Assembly (NCBI GenBank): GCA_018970215.1
Contig: JAGWWX010000005.1
Location: 1-45,533, forward strand
Origin: Acidobacteriota bacterium
GTDB lineage: Bacteria; Actinomycetota; Acidimicrobiia; Acidimicrobiales; RAAP-2
Direction: 5' to 3'
Length of the DNA: 45,533 nt
A program made the translations under genes and the position numbers. Position 1 is the stretch's first letter; the number at the start of each line of letters is the position of its first letter. The notes below the pieces were generated by a model. It had not been told where the DNA came from and did not search any database. It worked only from the letters and a program-made list of their open reading frames with translations. Positions 40,748 through 45,533 of this stretch are shown here, piece after piece.

Positions 40748-43190
40748 GATTTTCTCCCAGTGCGTCGACGGTACGCGAGATATCACCCGCGCCTAGAAAG
40801 ATAATTGTGTCGTAGCGAGAGGCCACCTCACGGACATGACGTTCCACGTCGTCGAGAGTTCGACAGTACGTAACGGGCGTCCCACGGTGCAAGGAAATGG
40901 CCTCAGCAACGAGTTGACCCGAGCTCCCGTCGTCATTCACCTCGCCCGCTCCGTAAATGTCAGTGACGACAACGTCGGTCGCGTCGCCGAACGAACGACC
41001 AAACTCTTCAAGAAGTCGAGTCGTTCGAGAAAAGCGATGGGGTTGAAACACCGCGAGAAGACTGGTCGAGCCTCCCTCACGTGCGGTCCTCAGGGTTGCG
41101 GCAATCTCACCCGGGAGGTGCGCAAAGTCGTCAATTATCTCCGCCGTCCCCAGCCGACCCCGTCGCTCGTACCGACGAGGTGATCCGACAAAGGACGCGA
41201 GGCCCGCGGCGATGGCGTCGGGCGCGGCCCCGAGGAGATGAGCCAGCACGGCAACGGTCGCGGCGTTCGCCACGTTGTGATGTCCCACAACGGGAACGGT
41301 GAGATCGAGCGACAGGAGTGGACCACGAATGCGAAACGACATCTCTCCAGAACCTCGCACGATGTCACTCACGACATACGTGGCGCGATCCGACGTGCCG
41401 ACTGTCAACGCCGCCGTTCCTTCATAACTACGCTCGGGCACATCGTCCATCCAGACAACCACGGGACCGTGAGTGCGCTGGATGACGCCGCGGAACGATT
41501 CGATGAGTGACGCGAGCGTGCCGTAGTGATCGAGATGGTCGGCCTCGATATTGAGAACAGCGAGCCCCTGGGGGGCGACGTGCTCAAAGGTGCCGTAACT
41601 CTCGTCGAGCTCGAGAATCAGTCGATCCCCGTCGTGGCGGCCATTAGGACCGGCTCCTCGGATCTCAGCACCAACGAGCCACGACGGTGACCAGTGTGCC
41701 GCACGGGCGATATGTACCAGCATGGACGAGGCCGACGTCTTTCCGTGCGTCCCGGTAACTGCCACTGTCGAATGATGACGCGCCACCGTGGCGAGCAGAT
41801 GCGAACGATTCATGAGCTCTCCGCTCGCAGCGACGAGGTCGGGATCGAACTCTCGCGGCACGGCGGGCGACCACGTCACGAGTGTCGCGCGAGCGGCATC
41901 GCGAGTATTGCTCCCGACCACGAAGTGCCCGAGGGAGTGCAGAGACGTCAACGTCGCCGAATCGTGTTGATCGCTTCCCGACACGCGAGACCCTAAATCA
42001 GAAAAGTAACGGACGACTCCGCTCATCCCCGTACCGCCCGCCCCCACCACGTGGACGTGAGTAGGAGGCCACTCACGGTCAACGATGTCCGCAATACGCT
42101 GGGCGGCATCGCGACGTCCCGCAGCGAGAGCTCGACGTCCCATGTCGTCACGAAGCGTCGAAGATGACACGAGTGGTTCCAAGACCTCCGTCAGCCGCAC
42201 TGAGGTGCACTCATCGTCTCGCAGAACAATCGCTCCGCCACGTGACGCAAGCGACTGAGCATTCTTTGTCTGGTGATCGCTCGGAGCATGTGGCAGAGGA
42301 ATGAGCACGCTGGGAACTCCCAAGGCCGACAGCTCCGCCACGGTGGCGGCACCGGCACGGCAGACGGCGATGTCGGTGGCGGCCCAGAGTGAGGGCATGT
42401 CGTTCACAAATTCGTACAGGTGATAGAGCGATGTATCGAGATCGCTCGTCACTCGTGTCATTTCCGCAAAGTCTCGGCGACCTGACACGTGCGAAATGAC
42501 AATGTCGCTGCGTTCACGCCAGAGATGCGCGACGTCGGCGATGGCACGGTTGACCCGTCGCGCACCCAGTGAACCCGTCATCACCGTTATGCACAATGAC
42601 TGTGGATCGATGCCACGCGCAATTTTTGCGTGCCGTCGCGACTCGTCATCAATCGTCAGCGAGACGATGGAATCGCGGAGTGGTACCCCTACGACCTCCG
42701 AAGGTCCCGAATGCTGGCCGGGATCAATTCCCCACAGCGTGATGCGCGCCCGTCGGCTCGCGATTCGATGCACCAAACCCGTCGCGGCATCGAGTTCAAC
42801 GAGATAGAGGGTGCGCCGCGACTGACGAAGTGCGAGGGACGCCGCCACCATGGGGAACGCGGCGTAGCCACCCACCGACACCACGGCGCGCGGACGTAAC
42901 ACCAGCGTCGAAATGACCGCACGCCCGAACGCCACAAGCAGACGCATCAGCGAAAGAGCATTTTGTGCGACGGCGGTGGGATGAATCGAACGCCGTAGCC
43001 CGCGACCCGGTAACAAGACGAGTCGTTCGTCTCTATCGCGAAGCAGCACCGACTCTTGACCTCGACGAGAGCCGACAAAAATAATTTCATCGGGTGAGAC
43101 CCCGCGTTCCCGAAGAGCGTCGGCGATAGCCACCATGGGCATGATGTGTCCGCCGGTGCCGCCACCCGTGATCACTATGGGGCGTGGCAC
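40737..43190 (-). CDS. murGC: MurG-MurC fusion: lipid II GlcNAc transferase plus UDP-MurNAc-L-alanine ligase
   Basis: A single 817-residue frame carries both enzymes. Residues 1 to about 370 are MurG: ITGGGTGGHIMPM, VGGYAAFP, MTGSLGARRVN, and CRAGAATVAELSALGVPSVLIPLP for UDP-GlcNAc binding. Residues about 377-817 are MurC: VVGAGGTGMSGV, the ATP loop TGTHGKTSASSM, NIEADHLDHYG and HHNVANAATVAVLAHL. The halves abut with almost no linker near 42070. I choose GTG 43190, two bases after the ftsW stop; the frame to 43673 is antisense-like read through ftsW. A GTG at the MurC start of the protein could permit internal initiation. MurC motifs show some unusual residues. Confidence 0.93.
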   Translation of the reverse strand: MPRPIVITGGGTGGHIMPMVAIADALRERGVSPDEIIFVGSRRGQESVLLRDRDERLVLLPGRGLRRSIHPTAVAQNALSLMRLLVAFGRAVISTLVLRPRAVVSVGGYAAFPMVAASLALRQSRRTLYLVELDAATGLVHRIASRRARITLWGIDPGQHSGPSEVVGVPLRDSIVSLTIDDESRRHAKIARGIDPQSLCITVMTGSLGARRVNRAIADVAHLWRERSDIVISHVSGRRDFAEMTRVTSDLDTSLYHLYEFVNDMPSLWAATDIAVCRAGAATVAELSALGVPSVLIPLPHAPSDHQTKNAQSLASRGGAIVLRDDECTSVRLTEVLEPLVSSSTLRDDMGRRALAAGRRDAAQRIADIVDREWPPTHVHVVGAGGTGMSGVVRYFSDLGSRVSGSDQHDSATLTSLHSLGHFVVGSNTRDAARATLVTWSPAVPREFDPDLVAASGELMNRSHLLATVARHHSTVAVTGTHGKTSASSMLVHIARAAHWSPSWLVGAEIRGAGPNGRHDGDRLILELDESYGTFEHVAPQGLAVLNIEADHLDHYGTLASLIESFRGVIQRTHGPVVVWMDDVPERSYEGTAALTVGTSDRATYVVSDIVRGSGEMSFRIRGPLLSLDLTVPVVGHHNVANAATVAVLAHLLGAAPDAIAAGLASFVGSPRRYERRGRLGTAEIIDDFAHLPGEIAATLRTAREGGSTSLLAVFQPHRFSRTTRLLEEFGRSFGDATDVVVTDIYGAGEVNDDGSSGQLVAEAISLHRGTPVTYCRTLDDVERHVREVASRYDTIIFLGAGDISRTVDALGENRVD

Positions 43191-43192
43191 GA

Positions 43193-44347
43193 CTACGACC
43201 GCCGCACGATGTTTTTCATCACGGACCGGAACGCGACTCCCCCTGACCGGCGTACGCCTTGATGGGCCGCAATATTCACGAGGAGACCCACGAGACTCAT
43301 GTTCATCACCATTGCCGTGCCGCCGTACGAGACGAATGGGAGTGGGATACCGGTCACGGGGAAGATTCCCACCGCCTGGGCGATGTTGATGAGAGCTTCG
43401 GCACCCAACCAGACGGTGCCGCCCACTGCAATCAGACGTGACGTCATGTCGCGCGTCTGCATCGCCGACTGACCACAGAAGTAAATGAGGTAACAGAAAA
43501 GACCGACGATGACGGTAACGCCAATAAATCCAAACATCTCGCCAATCACGCTGATGATGAAGTCCGTGTGCGCATTCGGCAAGAATCCCCACAGTGATCG
43601 GGCCCGGGCGGGCCCCGTACCAACGAGGCCGCCGGAGCCCATTCCGATGCGCGCTTGATTGACTTGATAGCACGCAACCTGTGGATCGCAGTAGGACGAG
43701 ACGTAGAGGTTCATCAGTCGTGATCGTTGGTAGGGCTGCACGATGAGTGACGCGACACCTCCTACCACCGCAATCAGTAGTGCGCGCTGGAGGTAGTAGC
43801 CCTCAAGACCCCACGTCCACATAATCGCGAACGAAATGAGCCCCACCACAATGGACGTCCCCAAGTCAGGTTGGAGCACGATAAAACCCAAGCCAACGAG
43901 TGAGGCGAGCCACACCACGAGGGGGTGGTACCGCGACGAGTAGCGAGCGAGCGCATACGGCAGGCCCACGCACACGGCAAACTTATAGATCTCCGAGGGT
44001 TGCACAGTAATACTCCCCAGGCGAATCCATCGCGTTGAACCATTGGCCTCGGCCCCAATGAGAGCCACGGCAAAGAGCGCGAAGAGCGCGCCACCAAAGA
44101 TGATCGGCGTAATTATCGCAAGCTGTCGTTGCGTCACGAGGAAAAAGAATGCGAAGCCCATGACGCCAAACATCACGTAGACCGTCTCTCGAAGAAGGAA
44201 ACCGAGCATCGATTGGCCCGTGGAACCGAGCGATGGTCCGATGGTCATCGAGACCACGGAAATGCCAATGGCGAGCAAGAGAGCCGCGGCCACGAGGAGA
44301 TTACGAGCGACCCGCTCGGGATTCATGGTCGTTGACACGTCACTCAC
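43193..44347 (-). CDS. ftsW: Peptidoglycan polymerase FtsW
   Basis: This SEDS-family glycosyltransferase of the septum has 384 residues and about ten membrane helices. Family marks are VLQPDLGTSIV with the essential Asp, NAHTDFIISVIGEMFGFIG, and GIPLPFVSYGGTA. I choose GTG 44347, which overlaps the mraY stop as GTGA (44344-44347); the frame open to 44458 lies inside mraY. It directly follows mraY, with no murD between. Confidence 0.95.
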   Translation of the reverse strand: MSDVSTTMNPERVARNLLVAAALLLAIGISVVSMTIGPSLGSTGQSMLGFLLRETVYVMFGVMGFAFFFLVTQRQLAIITPIIFGGALFALFAVALIGAEANGSTRWIRLGSITVQPSEIYKFAVCVGLPYALARYSSRYHPLVVWLASLVGLGFIVLQPDLGTSIVVGLISFAIMWTWGLEGYYLQRALLIAVVGGVASLIVQPYQRSRLMNLYVSSYCDPQVACYQVNQARIGMGSGGLVGTGPARARSLWGFLPNAHTDFIISVIGEMFGFIGVTVIVGLFCYLIYFCGQSAMQTRDMTSRLIAVGGTVWLGAEALINIAQAVGIFPVTGIPLPFVSYGGTAMVMNMSLVGLLVNIAAHQGVRRSGGVAFRSVMKNIVRRS

Positions 44348-45390
44348 TGGATTACCTGCGCAATCTTGACGAAGTCGCCGTAGAACAGCCCTAGGCCGAG
44401 CGCGGCGAGTAATCCCGCCAAAATCCAGAATCGAATCAAGATCGTCGTTTCGGGCCACCCCAACATCTCAAAGTGGTGATGAATGGGGGCAATCTTGAAG
44501 ATGCGACGACCAAAGAGACGAAAGCTCAGCACCTGCAGCATGACCGAAACTGTCTCAACGACAAACAGTCCACCAATAATGATGAGCAACAGGTCGAGAT
44601 TCATCAAGGCGCACAGTGCTGCTAAAGATGCTCCGATCGAGAGTGAACCGGTATCCCCCATGATGATGCGTGCCGGTGCGGCATTCCACCAGAGAAAGCC
44701 GAGGCAACCGCCGACGAGAGCCACTGCCACGAGGGCGAGGTCGAGGGCTGCCGGAAGGTTGTAGAGGTTTTGACTGAAACTATGACGAAACTGCCAGTAC
44801 CCAATGATGGAGAGCACGCCGAAACAAAAGGTGCTCGACCCTGCCGCCAATCCATCCAGGCCGTCCGTCAAGTTCACGGCGTTCGACGTCGCGGTCAACA
44901 TAAACACCGCCAGTAGCGACCAGCCAACGGCACCCAGTTCCCAGCCCGGGAAATCTAAACGCGTGAAGGACAACGTCGTGCTCGTATGCGCCCACGCAAC
45001 GGCACCGTAGGCAAACGCTCCGCCGATTGCTAATTGGCCGATGAACTTTGCGCGCTTGTTCAGTCCACGATTGCGACCACGTCGAATAGAGATGATGTCG
45101 TCAAGAAATCCAAGTAGCGCGGCGGAGATCATTACCGCCACGACCAAGAGACCAGAGCGAGAAAAAGCCACGGATGTCCCGAGGTGTCCGGCGACGTAAC
45201 CCACGGCGGCGGCGGCCACGATGGCGATACCGCCCATTGTGGGGGTCCCATCTTTGGCTAAATGATTCTGAGGTAAGTCATCGCGTACTTTTTGTCCGTA
45301 TCTCCGGGCTCGAAGAAACTTCAAAAGTAGGGGCGTTCCGAAGAGCGACAGAAGAAATGCGACGCCTCCCGCTTCCATCAGACTTAACAC
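44344..45390 (-). CDS. mraY: Phospho-MurNAc-pentapeptide translocase MraY
   Basis: This ten-helix enzyme moves phospho-MurNAc-pentapeptide to undecaprenyl phosphate, forming lipid I. The 348 residues include DGTPTMGGIAIV, the catalytic Asp motif NLTDGLDGLAAG, NAAPARIIMGDTGSLSIGA and PIHHHFEMLGWPE. AAGGAG lies five bases before GTG 45390. It starts nine bases after the murE stop, where murF is usually found. Confidence 0.97.
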   Translation of the reverse strand: MLSLMEAGGVAFLLSLFGTPLLLKFLRARRYGQKVRDDLPQNHLAKDGTPTMGGIAIVAAAAVGYVAGHLGTSVAFSRSGLLVVAVMISAALLGFLDDIISIRRGRNRGLNKRAKFIGQLAIGGAFAYGAVAWAHTSTTLSFTRLDFPGWELGAVGWSLLAVFMLTATSNAVNLTDGLDGLAAGSSTFCFGVLSIIGYWQFRHSFSQNLYNLPAALDLALVAVALVGGCLGFLWWNAAPARIIMGDTGSLSIGASLAALCALMNLDLLLIIIGGLFVVETVSVMLQVLSFRLFGRRIFKIAPIHHHFEMLGWPETTILIRFWILAGLLAALGLGLFYGDFVKIAQVIQ

Positions 45391-45399
45391 ACTGTCTCC

Positions 45400-45533
45400 T
45401 TACCGACGACCAAAGAGCTCTTGAGCAACAACAACATCATCAAAGTCGACCACACTCCCCTTGGTTTCCTGCGTCTTTTCGTGACCCTTTCCCGCGATGA
45501 CCACGGCATCGTGAGAAGTTGCCAGATCTCGCG
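45400..45533 (-). CDS. murE: MurE ligase, C-terminal end (cut by window edge)
   Basis: The last 44 codons of a gene enter from the right edge and stop at TAA 45400. They read AVVIAGKGHEKTQET, then VDFDDVVVAQELFG. The GKGHE followed by Q and the FDD near the end are the C-terminal signature of MurE, which adds the third residue of the stem peptide. MurF usually lacks this motif. Upstream fusion to another Mur ligase cannot be excluded from the fragment. Confidence 0.8.
   Translation of the reverse strand, partial: RDLATSHDAVVIAGKGHEKTQETKGSVVDFDDVVVAQELFGRR

Noticed and set aside
43191-43673. N-terminal extension of the murGC frame by about 160 residues
   Set aside because: It lies wholly inside ftsW in another frame and has the Arg/His-rich composition of a shadow translation; MurG homology begins at GTG 43190.
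1-45533. Search for tRNA, rRNA, CRISPR arrays, IS elements, prophage or attachment sites
   Set aside because: Gaps are too short for most of these, no regularly spaced long repeats were seen, and no transposase or integrase frame is present.

Overview
The window looks like a compact, GC-rich chromosome segment from an actinomycetote, most likely an Acidimicrobiia-type aerobe. This placement is an inference. It rests on the bacterial proteasome activator Bpa, SepF and DivIVA next to ftsZ, no ftsA, menaquinone synthesis genes, a haem-copper oxidase, an aroC-aroK-aroB-aroQ-efp-nusB string, and the residue style of the proteins. Genes fill almost everything. No gap exceeds about 140 bases, and I see no tRNA, rRNA, CRISPR, IS element or prophage.

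Layout. Bases 1-6605 (mostly minus strand) hold a respiratory block: a cupredoxin-like protein, oxidase subunits II, I and III (III is cut by the window edge), a CtaG-like assembly protein and a membrane protein fused to a SCO-type copper chaperone. Bases 6611-10803 are the shikimate operon with efp and nusB. Bases 10845-14522 hold NfuA, several small or uncharacterised proteins, a lipoprotein and TyrRS. Bases 14545-22549 are menaquinone synthesis (menD, menH, menA, menB, menE) with ccdA, and a sulfatase plus SRPBCC pair set inside the locus. Bases 22546-27344 carry an SDR enzyme, a NYN-type nuclease-like protein, a YyaL-family protein and two uncharacterised proteins. Bases 27357-33014 hold dnaE, bpa, an Rrf2 regulator and a group 2 sigma factor. 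Bases 33011-45533 (all minus) form one long division and cell-wall block, read right to left: murE end, mraY, ftsW, a murG-murC fusion, murB, ftsQ, ftsZ, yggS, sepF, yggT, divIVA, a DksA-type zinc-finger protein with a histone-H1-like tail, lspA and rluD.

Working together. The copper proteins, CtaG-like protein, SCO fusion and CcdA would serve maturation of the oxidase, and the men genes would supply its quinone pool. The dcw block builds peptidoglycan precursors and the divisome.

The most striking points are these. (1) Thirteen genes, nearly all at the head of a transcription unit, have a TANNNT hexamer exactly 6 or 7 bases before an ATG or GTG, which suggests leaderless mRNAs. (2) murG and murC are one open reading frame, while murD and murF are missing from their usual places. 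(3) A thioredoxin-like SCO domain is fused to a polytopic membrane domain. (4) Convergent genes repeatedly share palindromic stop codons (TTAA or CTAG), leaving no room for terminators.
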